64,000 nucleotides of DNA from Aureispira sp. CCB-E (GTDB lineage: Bacteria > Bacteroidota > Bacteroidia > Chitinophagales > Saprospiraceae), in NCBI RefSeq assembly GCF_031326345.1, contig NZ_CP133671.1:6525001-6589000 (forward strand), read 5' to 3'. The notes beneath the pieces are model-generated. The model had not been told where the DNA came from and did no database searches. It saw nothing but the letters and a program-made list of their open reading frames with translations. A program made the position numbers and the translations under genes. Shown here piece by piece: positions 8,223 through 18,381 of the stretch (within the stretch, counting starts at the first letter, position 1; each line of letters starts with the position of its first letter).

Positions 8223-9995
8223 TTATTTAAAAGATACACGTGGGTCCACAATAGCATATAAAATATCTGCAATCAAATTACCAATCATGGTCAGTATGGC
8301 GGCAAACATTACAATTGTAAACACAACAGGCCAATCTCTTGATGTAATAGACATCAATACTAGTTGTCCCATTCCTGGTATGGCATAAATCAACTCGATG
8401 GCAATAGACCCCGACAATGCTCTTGGAAAAACCGAACTAAACAACGTAATAATTGGGAATAAAGAATTTCTAAAAGCGTGTTTCCAAACTACTTTTCGTT
8501 CGCTCAATCCTTTGGCTCTTGCCGTACGAATATAATCTTGGCGAATAACTCCCAGCATAGAGCCTCTCATTTGACGTGATAAATAAGCAAACGAACCATA
8601 CGTGATGCAGAAAATTGGCAGGGCAAGGTGGTGTGCTGCATCCCAAAATTTCATCCATGTAGTAGCATTAGGATCTTCTACCAAATCCAAATCTTGAGCC
8701 CCACTAGTCGGAAACCAATCTAATAACTCGCTGTATTCTGCGGTAGTAAAGAAAACTAATAAAATCGTCCCAATCCAAAAACTTGGCAAGGAATACAGAA
8801 TGAACAACACCGCCGTATTAATGTTATCAATCACCTTTTTTCCTTTTAGTTTCCACAAAGCACTCTTAACCCCCAAAGGGATAGAAATCAAATAGGAAAT
8901 TAAGATGGCAAAAAAGTTCATGATCAAAGTCCAATACAAAGCATCCTTCATTTTGAGTGACACCTGCTTTCGATCAATATAAGAAAGCCCAAAATCACCT
9001 CTTAAAAATCCTTTACTAGCATATCTAGTCAAATTGGCAGACAAACTATCTCGTTCAGAAGACAAGACATTCAAAGATGCCTTTAAAGCTTCCTGATCCT
9101 GTAAGTATTGTTCAATTTGTAGTTCATTGGTTGCAAACACTTGACGCAAACTATCTGGATTGGCATTCGTCGTCGCACTATCTAATTCTTGCTGAATCGT
9201 ATAATTTCGACCTCTCAGCTTACTAATAGAGTTATTTAGACGTCTTTTTTGAGGCACTAAATCTGTAATTTCAGTAGACAATTCCTCTATTCTATAATGG
9301 CTAGAGCTATCTACTTTGCTAAACCAAGGATAATCGCCAAACATCCAAGTGTGATATTGAGAGTTGAGGCCATACCATCGAACCGCAGGAAGATACAATT
9401 GTAATCTAGTGGGATTGTTTTTTAGATAGTTATATTTATCAATCAAACTATTCCAATCTTCTCGAATAGATTCCATGCCGTTATTTGGGGTTGCCAAAGA
9501 ATCTTTTAGTAAATTCAGTTTAAACTGAATGGCACCATCTTCATACTCATTAAACAAATCATTAATACAGTTTCTTGCTGTACGTTGTGTAGAATATCGA
9601 GCATCTTCAACATCTGCAGATTTGTAATGAATAGCTTTTAACGTTTCGTAATAATCCATTACAGCTGCCGAATTTCCATATTCATCAATCAATCTACTAA
9701 TGGTTTCTCGATGGTTTCGTTTGTTGATCGTGTATAAATCGGTAGGATAAGCCGCAGAAGTAAACAAGAAATAAAAAGCAGGCTTGTCCAAGCCCAAACT
9801 TGCCGCCACCTGTGCATATGCTTTTTCTCCGTTAACCAAATCAGATCGTTGTCCAACGCCATTGCTATCATTTCCTCCCATTACAACCAACACAGGGTCA
9901 CCTGGCGCCATTTTACTTAAACCAAAAATAAGTAGAGAAATGACAAAAAAGGTTGGAATAAAAATCAATATACGTTTAATGATATATTGAAACAT
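8223..9995 (-). CDS. ABC transporter permease, OppB/DppB type with long periplasmic insert
   Basis: The 590-residue permease starts with the OppB-type first helix (IIKRILIFIPTFFVISLLIFGLS, then KMAPGDPV). A polar insert of about 300 residues (about 45-345) follows before the remaining helices. It contains heptad-like stretches such as RRLNNSISKLRGRNYTIQQEL. The C-terminal core has the EAA loop YIRTARAKGLSERKVVWKHAF and LSGSIAIELIYAIPGMGQL. Typical OppB proteins are 300-340 residues, so the insert accounts for the excess. Its place after the first helix puts it in the periplasm, where it could dock a binding protein. It is the first gene of a two-gene operon with the OppC-like permease. Confidence 0.88.
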   Translation of the reverse strand: MFQYIIKRILIFIPTFFVISLLIFGLSKMAPGDPVLVVMGGNDSNGVGQRSDLVNGEKAYAQVAASLGLDKPAFYFLFTSAAYPTDLYTINKRNHRETISRLIDEYGNSAAVMDYYETLKAIHYKSADVEDARYSTQRTARNCINDLFNEYEDGAIQFKLNLLKDSLATPNNGMESIREDWNSLIDKYNYLKNNPTRLQLYLPAVRWYGLNSQYHTWMFGDYPWFSKVDSSSHYRIEELSTEITDLVPQKRRLNNSISKLRGRNYTIQQELDSATTNANPDSLRQVFATNELQIEQYLQDQEALKASLNVLSSERDSLSANLTRYASKGFLRGDFGLSYIDRKQVSLKMKDALYWTLIMNFFAILISYLISIPLGVKSALWKLKGKKVIDNINTAVLFILYSLPSFWIGTILLVFFTTAEYSELLDWFPTSGAQDLDLVEDPNATTWMKFWDAAHHLALPIFCITYGSFAYLSRQMRGSMLGVIRQDYIRTARAKGLSERKVVWKHAFRNSLFPIITLFSSVFPRALSGSIAIELIYAIPGMGQLVLMSITSRDWPVVFTIVMFAAILTMIGNLIADILYAIVDPRVSFK

Positions 9996-10224
9996 TGTTT
10001 CTTATTATGTGTGTATTAGCCTATAAAATTTACGATGATTTTGGTTGTTCCAAACAACCTTTTAGACTCCTATTATTTTTCCATAGAGTCTATTTCTCCT
10101 AAGAGCCTTCAAAAATAGAGAATCCTTTTGTATTTAAGGAACTTTGTTTGAACGATTTTAAAGAAAGTTGTTTGTCTTACGCCCTATGACGAGAATTCTC
10201 CTTCTTTCTGTCTTCCTTTAGAAT

Positions 10225-11019
10225 CTATCCTTGAGATGCCCCTTTTTTTAGTACCAACAAAGGGATAATCGTCTCAAAAGCCATCTTTTGAGCTTTGCTA
10301 TATTGTAGTATCTTTTGAAATGTATTTCGAACAGACGCAACTGTGACTAGCAAGTGAAGGTTATTATTATACGAAAAAGCATGCAAAGCAGACGCATAAT
10401 CCTCTATCACCACATGGTTTTCGCCTTCAACATCGTCATACTTTCCTTGTGGTAAATGAGTTACGTATAATTTAGCTTTAAAAGCTGCGGCAATTTCTTT
10501 TACTCTAGGATATACCGCTTGCCAAGCTGGGTTGACAGGAGTAACGTAGGCAATGTTTTTAATTTCTTGAAAAACGATTCCTTTAGGAACAACCAAAACG
10601 GGTACATTTACAACGGCTTCTATGGTTGTAGAAATGATGGTCCCCCAAATAATTTTCTTAAAACTACTGCTACTATCTTTCGTTCCTATAACAATCAAAT
10701 CCAAATCTTTCTGCTGGTTGGCATAGGTAGCAATCATTTCTTTAGCATATCCCAACTCTACTTCTTGGCTAACTTTCACCTGTTCTACTTCAAACTCATT
10801 CAACCAATTTTGAAGCATACGCTGAGCAGCCTGTTTCTGTTCTTGTAACAGTTGATGCCGCAAAATTCCAGGTACTAAAATATCCATATTAGGCTCACAG
10901 ATATGCAGCAAATCAATTTCAGCTCCAAATCGTCGAGCAATTGCAAGAGTGTATTCAAAAGCTTTTTTGGAACTTTCGCTACAACTAGTTGGAAATAGTA
11001 TTTTTTTAATCGTTGGCAT
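10225..11019 (-). CDS. universal stress protein, tandem UspA domains
   Basis: The 264-residue protein has a clear UspA domain in residues 1-147: KKILFPTSCSESSKKAFEYTLAIARRFGAEIDLLHI at the start and the nucleotide-loop region DLIVIGTKDSSSSFKKIIWGTIISTTIEAVVNVPVLVVP. A second, more divergent copy (about 150-260) lacks an obvious G-2x-G-9x-G loop, so it is probably a dimerisation or regulatory half. Usp proteins are cytoplasmic stress-response proteins, and many bind ATP. The gene is monocistronic, with about 230 bases to the permease operon. Confidence 0.9.
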   Translation of the reverse strand: MPTIKKILFPTSCSESSKKAFEYTLAIARRFGAEIDLLHICEPNMDILVPGILRHQLLQEQKQAAQRMLQNWLNEFEVEQVKVSQEVELGYAKEMIATYANQQKDLDLIVIGTKDSSSSFKKIIWGTIISTTIEAVVNVPVLVVPKGIVFQEIKNIAYVTPVNPAWQAVYPRVKEIAAAFKAKLYVTHLPQGKYDDVEGENHVVIEDYASALHAFSYNNNLHLLVTVASVRNTFQKILQYSKAQKMAFETIIPLLVLKKGASQG

Positions 11020-11241
11020 ATTAATTTATCTGTAAAACCTGTTTAATAGATGAGCTTTATTACCTATATTAAGATTCAAAATAGCATTGCAGGACAATAT
11101 ACTATATCTTCATTCAAAAATCAAGCTTTGTAATTTTTTATATTAGAGATTATTACCGTGCAATAGAACACATGTATAAGATTTTTTTTTGCAAGGCAAA
11201 AGGTATTTTGGGTTTTCTCTGCGTTCTCTAATTAGATAGTT

Positions 11242-11276
11242 AAAAATGGCTATTCCTAAACGAAATAGCCATTTTT
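11242..11276 (-). terminator. rho-independent terminator after porX
   Basis: A 13-bp inverted repeat (arms 11242-11254 and 11264-11276) lies just beyond the porX stop. A-rich and T-rich tails flank it, so it would end the minus-strand transcript with a U-run. Confidence 0.8.
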
Positions 11277-11300
11277 TTGAAGAACAATATAGTCTGTCAA

Positions 11301-12866
11301 TTATAATTTGCGGCTTCTCAACTTAATAATTGGTATGATGATTTCTTCCAAAGAAATCCCTCCATGTTGAAAAGTATTTTGATAATATTTATTGTAATGA
11401 TTATAATTATTAGGGTAAAGGAAAAATTTATTGTTTTTAGCAAAAATAAACGTCGAACTTACATTAGGCGTAGGCAGTTTAGCATCAGCAGGGCGGCGTA
11501 CATCTAGTACGTCTTTGCGATCGTATTGCAAATTTTTTCCTACTTTATAACGCAAATTAGTCGTTGTTTCTCTATCTCCAACAACTTTAGACGGCTCGTT
11601 GACACGAATACTGCCATGATCTGTTCCTATGAATAACTGAACATCGTGTTCGGCTATAATTTTTAGTGCCTCCCAAATCGCAGAGTGAGAGAACCAAGAA
11701 CGTGTCAAAGAACGATATGCTTTTTCGTCACTTGCCAATTCTTTTAAAATTTCCATTTCTGTACGAGCATGAGACAACATATCTATAAAGTTATAGACAA
11801 TGGCTGTAAAATCATTATTCAAGCAATTCTGAATCGTATCCACCAACTGCTTGCCTTTGTCTACAGTAGTTACTTTATAATAAGCGTGTTTAACAGGTTT
11901 GCGGAAAGTACGTCGAATTTGCTCTGAAAGCAATTTTTCTTCGTGCATATTTTTGCCACCTTTCTCATTGTCATTCAACCAATAATCGGGATAATACTCT
12001 TGAATTTCGCTTGGCATCAAACCTGCAAAAATGGAGTTACGACTATACTGCGTTGTCGTTGGCAAGATGCTATAAAAATAATCTTCTTCTTCGATTCTAT
12101 AATACTCCGACACAATCGGCTCTATCATTTTCCATTGGTCGTAACGCAAATTATCTAACAACAAAAAGAAGGTTGGTCGATCTGAATTCACATCAGGAAA
12201 AACCATAGACCGCAGCAAATCATGCGACATAACGGGCGCATCATCATCGTTATTGATCCAATGCAAATAATTGCGCTCTACATATTTTGAAAACTCTGCA
12301 TTTGCTTGCTCTTTTTGAGTAGCCAGAATTTCCGCCATGCTTGTTGTATTGGATTCATCCAATTTGAGTTCCCAATGAATGATCTTTTTATAAATTTCTG
12401 CCCATTCTTGAAATTCTAGACCACTATTGATTTCCATAAAAATTTTCCGAAATTCTTGCTGATAATCTGTAGCCGTTTGTTCGCGCACCAAGCGATCTGA
12501 GTCAATCAATTTGCGAATTGAAGTCAATATTTGTACAGGGTTAACTGGTTTGATTAGATAATCGCTAATCTGAGAACCAATAGCCTGTTCCATAACGCCC
12601 TCTTCTTCATTTTTGGTAATCATAACCACGGGCACACTTGGCAATATTTCTTTGATTCTAGGCAAGGTTTCTAACCCTGTTATACCTGGCATACTTTCAT
12701 CCAAAAAGATGACATCAATGTTTCCCATATGCTCCTCGACTTCCTCTATTGCATCGTGACCATTCGATACCGTAATCACTTTGTAGCCTTTTTTTTCTAG
12801 AAACATAATTTGAGGCTTGAGCAATCTAATCTCATCATCAGCCCACAGTATTGTGATATTGTCCAT
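11301..12866 (-). CDS. porX: PorX, type IX secretion response regulator with PglZ/alkaline phosphatase domain
   Basis: The 521-residue protein has an N-terminal CheY receiver (1-120) with D10/D11, phosphoacceptor Asp56 (IFLDESMPG) and K in LIKPVN. After a helical linker (about 125-200) comes a PglZ domain of the alkaline phosphatase superfamily (about 210-515), with FLLLDNLRYDQWK and the metal-binding GTDHGSIRV. This architecture is that of PorX, which with the kinase PorY and sigma factor SigP controls type IX secretion genes. The PglZ part is a Zn-dependent phosphodiesterase in characterised members. Length and motifs are complete. The gene is alone, and its terminator lies directly after it. 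Confidence 0.93.
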   Translation of the reverse strand: MDNITILWADDEIRLLKPQIMFLEKKGYKVITVSNGHDAIEEVEEHMGNIDVIFLDESMPGITGLETLPRIKEILPSVPVVMITKNEEEGVMEQAIGSQISDYLIKPVNPVQILTSIRKLIDSDRLVREQTATDYQQEFRKIFMEINSGLEFQEWAEIYKKIIHWELKLDESNTTSMAEILATQKEQANAEFSKYVERNYLHWINNDDDAPVMSHDLLRSMVFPDVNSDRPTFFLLLDNLRYDQWKMIEPIVSEYYRIEEEDYFYSILPTTTQYSRNSIFAGLMPSEIQEYYPDYWLNDNEKGGKNMHEEKLLSEQIRRTFRKPVKHAYYKVTTVDKGKQLVDTIQNCLNNDFTAIVYNFIDMLSHARTEMEILKELASDEKAYRSLTRSWFSHSAIWEALKIIAEHDVQLFIGTDHGSIRVNEPSKVVGDRETTTNLRYKVGKNLQYDRKDVLDVRRPADAKLPTPNVSSTFIFAKNNKFFLYPNNYNHYNKYYQNTFQHGGISLEEIIIPIIKLRSRKL

Positions 12867-13902
12867 TTAGCTTAAGAATTTGTAAAAGTGAAATAACACT
12901 ACTTTTCTCTTACAATAAGAGATCATTTGTGTTGTTTATTTATAAATGCCTTGAAAGTGTAGAGGTACGCTCAATAAGCTTGGTTTATTTTTATTTAGTT
13001 GTCCATTAATCCTTCTAATCTTACCTGTTTCACACAAGTCTGTTTGTTACAAATACCTCAACAATTTTTTAGAGATATATTCTTATAACTCCATAGATGG
13101 TATTTAAGTATTGACCAAACTATTTTTATTGCTCCCTGTATGCATTTATTAGATTGCAACTAAACACAGTTAAGATGTGATTTTAATGGATTCTTGTTTC
13201 TTGATTTATTCTAATTGGTTAGAATAGAATGACACGTTTTTGCAAGTGCTGGCTAAAGATAGTCTTTAAACTTAAAAAAATCAAGTTTAGTATAATGAAT
13301 ACTTCGTGTATTTTTTCATTTTCTAGACAAAAAAGAAAATCTCTCTTACATCAAATTAATTATCAAAACATTAGCAATTTTAGATTTCTTAAAACGCATC
13401 ACGCTCATACAATACAACCCAATGAACTAAACAGCAGTTATCTAATGACATAAGCCTACTTACAATAAAGTTAACTTTTTGCCCCCTTAAAACCACCTGC
13501 ATACACACCTACTAATCAACACAAAATAAAGAATAATTAAATAAATAAAATTTTAAATAAATGTATAATACATTTCATTTTCTTAGTTTTTCATATTATA
13601 TTAACCTATAATTGAAGAAACGAAATTTGCATAACCCTCAAAAAATGTCTTATTTCCCCTATACTTCTCAAATTGAATACCCGTGATTTTGTCTGAATGT
13701 CCCTTACAGACAAATCAGAATCCTACTACTTACACCTGTCCATAATTCCATTTATTCCCCAACTTGTTGTAAGTAAATCCCTCTTTTAAAACCTCCCCTT
13801 CAATATTAAAAAATAGCTCTTGTTAAATGTAACGACATTTCAACAACAGGTTTCCTATGTCCATAACTCCATAACATTACTTAACCACCAAACCTAACAA
13901 AT
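12867..13902. other. 1-kb AT-rich intergenic region
   Basis: The region lies between the divergent porX and secreted-protein genes. A 74-codon frame at 13229-13453 has no family resemblance and an implausible composition, so I do not call it. The DNA is poor in G and C and contains many T-runs. It must contain the promoter of the gene at 13903. No repeat or RNA structure was recognised. Confidence 0.5.
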
Positions 13903-15579
13903 ATGAATATGAAACATTTACACCAATTCGTACTTCTAACTTTTTTCTATTTTTTATCTTATTCTACCATGGGTCAAACAAGACCTGATAGTGATGGCAA
14001 TACACAACAATCAGGCACTTGTCTGGGGTGTACTATTAGCAATGCAATACAAGCTAGAGATGCTTCTTCTACCACCTTTGCGACTTTTGATGTTACAGGG
14101 TTACCCGTAGGCATTTTAGGTTTTCTCTCTAGAGATTATAATTTTAGCTCTAACCTTTCTATCGATGAAGAAATTACTATTGATTTCCAATTTTCGGACA
14201 ATAGCTTATTAGCCTCTCTAGGAACAAATGTTGCCACAGCAATTATTTTCGATCGCTTACAGATAGAATTACTAGATGGTACCAATTCAATTGCGACATA
14301 TGGTGGCAACGGCTTGCTTTCTAACCTTGCTACGGTAGACGTTCTCAACCCATCTACAGGTAGTTTTCAAGTCATTATAAAAGTCCCTGCTAACAATGTC
14401 AACAAAATATGTATTAAAACAGGAGCGTTGGTTTCTCTTGGAGCAGGCGTCAGCCCATCCAATTTGCTTGTATACGACATACGTTCCTCAATCACCAATC
14501 GTTATTATGCATCTAGATTTACAGGCAACTCTGGGCAAGTTGGTGCTTCTTTATTGTCTTGTATCAGTTGTGGTGTAACTCAAGAGGCTTTGGCTACAAC
14601 CTACCTGTCTGACCCCAATTTAGAATACGCTCGCTATAGATGGGATTTAGGACTTACGTTATTGGGTTCAGAGTATCAATTCGCAGAGTTTGACTGGGGC
14701 GCAAGTCCTAATTACAATTTTTTGGGTGACCAAGATGGTATTCCAGATGCGCTCGTACTCACTCTACAAGAATCTAATGTAGCAGATTTAGGCTTATCAG
14801 ACTTAGGACTCAACCTATGGAACTCAGGAGGAATTGAGCTTTTTGTCACGTATACCGATCTAACAACTGAAACGTATAATAATCTTTCCAATTTTTTAAC
14901 AGCCAAAGTACTAGGTAGGCATTCTGGCAGATTTGATATCATATTTCATATACCATCTAGCAAAACTGTCGATCAAATTGAAGTAAGGCGAGTTGCCCCA
15001 ACAGCGGGCTTATTTTCTGAATTAAGATTATATTCCATATATAGCATCCCCAACGATTTACTGCCTTTGGAGCTTGAAGCATTTGATGCCGTACAACACA
15101 AAAATTGTGTACAACTAAATTGGTCGACCCAACAGAAAGATATAGACTATTTTGAAATTGAACATTCTACTGACGCCATAGAATTTACTTCTTTAGGCGT
15201 AGTTGCTGCAACTAGTGCCTCTCTCTATACTTTTACTGATAACCAACCTGTACCAGCTCACAACTATTATCGGTTAAAAGTTATCGATGAATATGAGGAA
15301 GTTCAATACTCTCCTATTAAGAATGTTCATTTTAATGTTCCCAACTCTTACCACATTTATGCACAACAGAACCAACTCTTTATCAAAAACAATACTCCAA
15401 TAACTGAAAAAGCCATTATTACTATAATGGATCTAAATGGTCGTGTCGTAAAACAATTGATCCAAAACAAAGAAGAGCGGCTTACTATCGTAGATTGTAG
15501 CACTTTAGGACAGTTATTTGCCATTAGAATCAAAAACTCTCAAGGGCAGTTTACTAAATTAATTTCCATCGTAGAGTAA
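13903..15579 (+). CDS. secreted protein of unknown function with type IX-like C-terminal domain (paralog 1)
   Basis: The 558-residue protein has a signal peptide ending near TMGQ (residue 24), then a start block TRPDSDGNTQQSGTCLGCTI with a CxxC. Two similar modules of about 175 residues follow. Module 2 includes DWGASPNYNFLGDQDGIPDAL, an acidic segment that may bind calcium. The part around 383-475 looks like a fibronectin-type or jelly-roll linker (LPLELEAFDAVQ, VQLNWSTQQ, YRLKVIDEYEEVQYSPIKNV). The last 80 residues resemble a type A sorting domain (ITIMDLNGRVVKQLI). It is probably exported by type IX secretion to the surface or medium. The function is unknown. It is closely related to the product of 16605-18314. 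Confidence 0.8.
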   Translation: MNMKHLHQFVLLTFFYFLSYSTMGQTRPDSDGNTQQSGTCLGCTISNAIQARDASSTTFATFDVTGLPVGILGFLSRDYNFSSNLSIDEEITIDFQFSDNSLLASLGTNVATAIIFDRLQIELLDGTNSIATYGGNGLLSNLATVDVLNPSTGSFQVIIKVPANNVNKICIKTGALVSLGAGVSPSNLLVYDIRSSITNRYYASRFTGNSGQVGASLLSCISCGVTQEALATTYLSDPNLEYARYRWDLGLTLLGSEYQFAEFDWGASPNYNFLGDQDGIPDALVLTLQESNVADLGLSDLGLNLWNSGGIELFVTYTDLTTETYNNLSNFLTAKVLGRHSGRFDIIFHIPSSKTVDQIEVRRVAPTAGLFSELRLYSIYSIPNDLLPLELEAFDAVQHKNCVQLNWSTQQKDIDYFEIEHSTDAIEFTSLGVVAATSASLYTFTDNQPVPAHNYYRLKVIDEYEEVQYSPIKNVHFNVPNSYHIYAQQNQLFIKNNTPITEKAIITIMDLNGRVVKQLIQNKEERLTIVDCSTLGQLFAIRIKNSQGQFTKLISIVE

Positions 15580-15585
15580 ATAGAT

Positions 15586-15622
15586 TCCCCTCACAAAGAG
15601 TAAACATATCTTTGCGAGGGGA
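15586..15622 (+). terminator. hairpin terminator after secreted paralog 1
   Basis: A 14-bp stem with one mismatch (arms 15586-15599 and 15609-15622) starts six bases after the stop codon and is followed by a T-rich tract. Confidence 0.75.
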
Positions 15623-16604
15623 TATTTTGTTAGTGTCTTATTCTTTTTTCATAAAAATAGATTGACCAAAAACAATAAAAACCATAAACAACTACTAATC
15701 AATCAATATTAAATCAATTAAAATAAAATACTAATAAAAAAACTCGTACCAACACTTGTTTTTTTATATTTTTTTTTATTACATTTATATAAAGTGAGGA
15801 ATCCTACAAAGGAATTCACTACTTTCTCACCTCAATAATTTTGTATTTTTAAATTAAAATCTTATTTAATTTAAAACAACTTCATACTAAATTTTTTATA
15901 AACTGAAGTTACGTTTACTTTCTTCACACTTCATCATAGGTAAACATTTTAAAACAATACAAAATACACAAGTACTAGAATATCCGCATGCAACTTGCTC
16001 ATGAGCATTCATTGTATTTGTGAAAACAAATAAGCAACACAGATTCTTCATACACGAATGGACTGTTATGCATTTTTAGGTTTCTCACATGATACATTTA
16101 ATGAATTAACACAAGCACAGTTCCTATTTAGTCACACACATTTTATTAATAGCTAAGTTGTTAAGTCATCACTACACCTAAACAACAAGCCTAGTATGCG
16201 CTCTATTATTATGTTCTCACAAGCATAATAACTGAATAACCCATATACTCACTTTATTATTCACTCTAAAAAAAGTCGTACAATGATCACACAAAACTAC
16301 TTCTTACCAAATCAAAAATGCTTGTTATTCACACAAATTGAGTTTTCTCATTGTAAAACAAAGTAATTTTTTGTCTACAGCTGTAATATAAGCGAACGTA
16401 CGGGATTTGTTTTGTCATCTTCCTATCCCTAACAACAAAACACCTCCTTGCCTTCTTGCTTAATCATAAGTCTTAGTGTGTACTGTAAGCACAGCTGTGT
16501 TCCTCTTTCATGTCCCTCGTCATGTTTAAACGAAACCATTATTTGTCTGATAATGGACAGTACCCGTATGTCCCTATTTTATTAAAAAATGTAAATTAGA
16601 ACCA
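15623..16604. other. 1-kb AT-rich spacer between the two paralogs
   Basis: No open frame, repeat or RNA gene was recognised. The stretch is very AT-rich, with long A/T runs. Because paralog 1 ends in a terminator, this DNA must carry the promoter for paralog 2. The size and composition resemble the spacer before paralog 1 (12867-13902), so the two genes may have duplicated together with their long upstream regions, although no obvious upstream identity was found by eye. Confidence 0.45.
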
Positions 16605-18314
16605 ATGAACACATTACTGAAAAAAATATTACTACCCATTGTCATTTTATTATTGATCCAAGAAGCTCAAGCGCAAACACGCCCAGATAAAGATCAAAAT
16701 ACACAACAATCTGCTACCTGTATTGCTTGCAATGTTGTCTCATCAGAAAATTCGTATGATTTAAATACCAATACTTTTTCTACATTTGATGTCTCTCCAT
16801 TGCTTATTAACGTGTTGGGCTACATCTCTAGAGATTATTGCTTTCCAACAGACCTTCCTATGACGGATGAAATTAAGCTAGAGATGTCTTTTGATGATCC
16901 TAATATTTTTGGCTCACTCATTTCAACGACAGCCAATGCTATTGTATTCAATAGAGTAGAAATAGAACTGCTTGATGGGAATACTGTTGTCGCTAGATAT
17001 GGAGGCAATGGGTTAGCGAGTCGATTAACAGAAATCGACATTATCGACCTTAATACCTCCAGATTTAATATGGTTATAAAAGTTCCAACAACTACTGTTG
17101 ATGGAATCCGAATCAAAACAGGAGCTCTAGCCGGTATTGGCACAGGAATTACTCCAACTAATCTAAATGTATATGATATTACTTCTACAATGACTAATCG
17201 TTATTATGCTTCCAGATTTACAGGACACTCAGGGCAACATGGTGCTTCATTATTGGTCTGTTTAAACTGTGAGGTAGCCCAAGAGAGTCTTGCAACAACC
17301 TACTTTGCAGACCCTAACATGGAATACGCAACTTATCGATGGGAACTCGGTTTGAGTTTACTTGGTTCAGAGTATCAATATATAGAGTACGACTGGGGAA
17401 ACACTCCTAATTATGATTTGTTAGGAGATCAAGATGGAATTCCTGATGCACTTACCTTTGTCTTACAAGAAGTTGATCTAATTGATATGGGGCTTGCTGA
17501 CTTGGGAATTAATCTTTGGAATAGTGGCGGTATTGAATTTCTAGTGACTTATACAGATTTAACTAGTAGCATATATAGCAACAATTCTAGTTTTCTCAAT
17601 GCTAAATCTATTGGTAAAGGATCTGGAAGATTCCAAGTTGTCTTTGATATCCCGCAAGGCAAAACAGTTGATCGGGTTGAAGTTCGACGAGTAGCCCCTA
17701 GTATTGGCTTGTTTACAGAATTAAGACTTTATGCCATCTTCTCAGTTGTTGCAGGTACACTCCCGCTAGATTTATTAAGCTTTGATGCTCAAAAAGAACA
17801 ACAAAATGGCAATGGAGAACAAAAAACTGTAAAACTACATTGGACTACTGCGCAAGAACTTAATGTAAGTCACTTTGAAGTTCAACGGTCTAGAGATGGA
17901 ATTGAATTTGAAACAATTGCCGAAATAAAAGCAAAGAATCAAGTCTTTAATAGTTATACTAGTACGGATTATTATCCTATGCTTCAAGACAATTACTACC
18001 GTTTAAAAATGGTTGATGTTGATTTAACAACGACTTATTCAAAAGTTAGAAACATTCATTTTAATGGATCTGATTCTTATCATTTATTTCAGTCCTCAGA
18101 TGAGTTAGTTTTACAAACTAGTGTTCCTCTAACAGAGGATGTAACCATACTAATAGCTAGCTTAGATGGTAAAGTATTGCATCAAACTATTTTTAAAAAA
18201 GGTGAAACTATTGCTAGGATAAATACAAGTTCATTTGGTACTGTTTTTCATGTTGTCTTAAAAGAAAACACTCCACAAAATACAGGTTTCTCTCAACTAG
18301 TCTATAACAGATAA
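16605..18314 (+). CDS. secreted protein of unknown function with type IX-like C-terminal domain (paralog 2)
   Basis: The 569-residue protein follows the same layout as the product of 13903-15579: signal peptide ending at AQAQ (residue 24), TRPDKDQNTQQSATCIACNV with a CxxC, two related modules, and the acidic DWGNTPNYDLLGDQDGIPDAL. A linker follows (LPLDLLSFDAQKE ... VKLHWTTAQELNVSHFEVQRS), then a C-terminal sorting-like domain. Long blocks are identical to paralog 1, for example SGQ.GASLL, YASRFTG and NLWNSGGIE. This is a tandem duplication with divergence. The presence of PorX nearby and this tail suggest type IX export. The role is unknown; structural or adhesive surface protein is one possibility. 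Confidence 0.8.
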   Translation: MNTLLKKILLPIVILLLIQEAQAQTRPDKDQNTQQSATCIACNVVSSENSYDLNTNTFSTFDVSPLLINVLGYISRDYCFPTDLPMTDEIKLEMSFDDPNIFGSLISTTANAIVFNRVEIELLDGNTVVARYGGNGLASRLTEIDIIDLNTSRFNMVIKVPTTTVDGIRIKTGALAGIGTGITPTNLNVYDITSTMTNRYYASRFTGHSGQHGASLLVCLNCEVAQESLATTYFADPNMEYATYRWELGLSLLGSEYQYIEYDWGNTPNYDLLGDQDGIPDALTFVLQEVDLIDMGLADLGINLWNSGGIEFLVTYTDLTSSIYSNNSSFLNAKSIGKGSGRFQVVFDIPQGKTVDRVEVRRVAPSIGLFTELRLYAIFSVVAGTLPLDLLSFDAQKEQQNGNGEQKTVKLHWTTAQELNVSHFEVQRSRDGIEFETIAEIKAKNQVFNSYTSTDYYPMLQDNYYRLKMVDVDLTTTYSKVRNIHFNGSDSYHLFQSSDELVLQTSVPLTEDVTILIASLDGKVLHQTIFKKGETIARINTSSFGTVFHVVLKENTPQNTGFSQLVYNR

Positions 18315-18344
18315 ATAGTATGCTTTTTCAGTTTCATTTAGTAA

Positions 18345-18375
18345 AAAAGCTATTCTCAAGTAGAGGATAGCTTTT
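18345..18375. terminator. bidirectional hairpin terminator
   Basis: A 13-bp stem (arms 18345-18357 and 18363-18375, one G-U type pair, 5-nt loop) lies between the convergent paralog 2 and TlpA-like genes, with A- and T-rich flanks. Confidence 0.75.
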
Positions 18376-18381
18376 GTATTT

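Noticed and set aside
13229-13453. 74-codon open frame in the spacer after porX
   Set aside because: It has no family resemblance, a poor composition, no plausible signal and lies in very AT-rich DNA where random frames are common.
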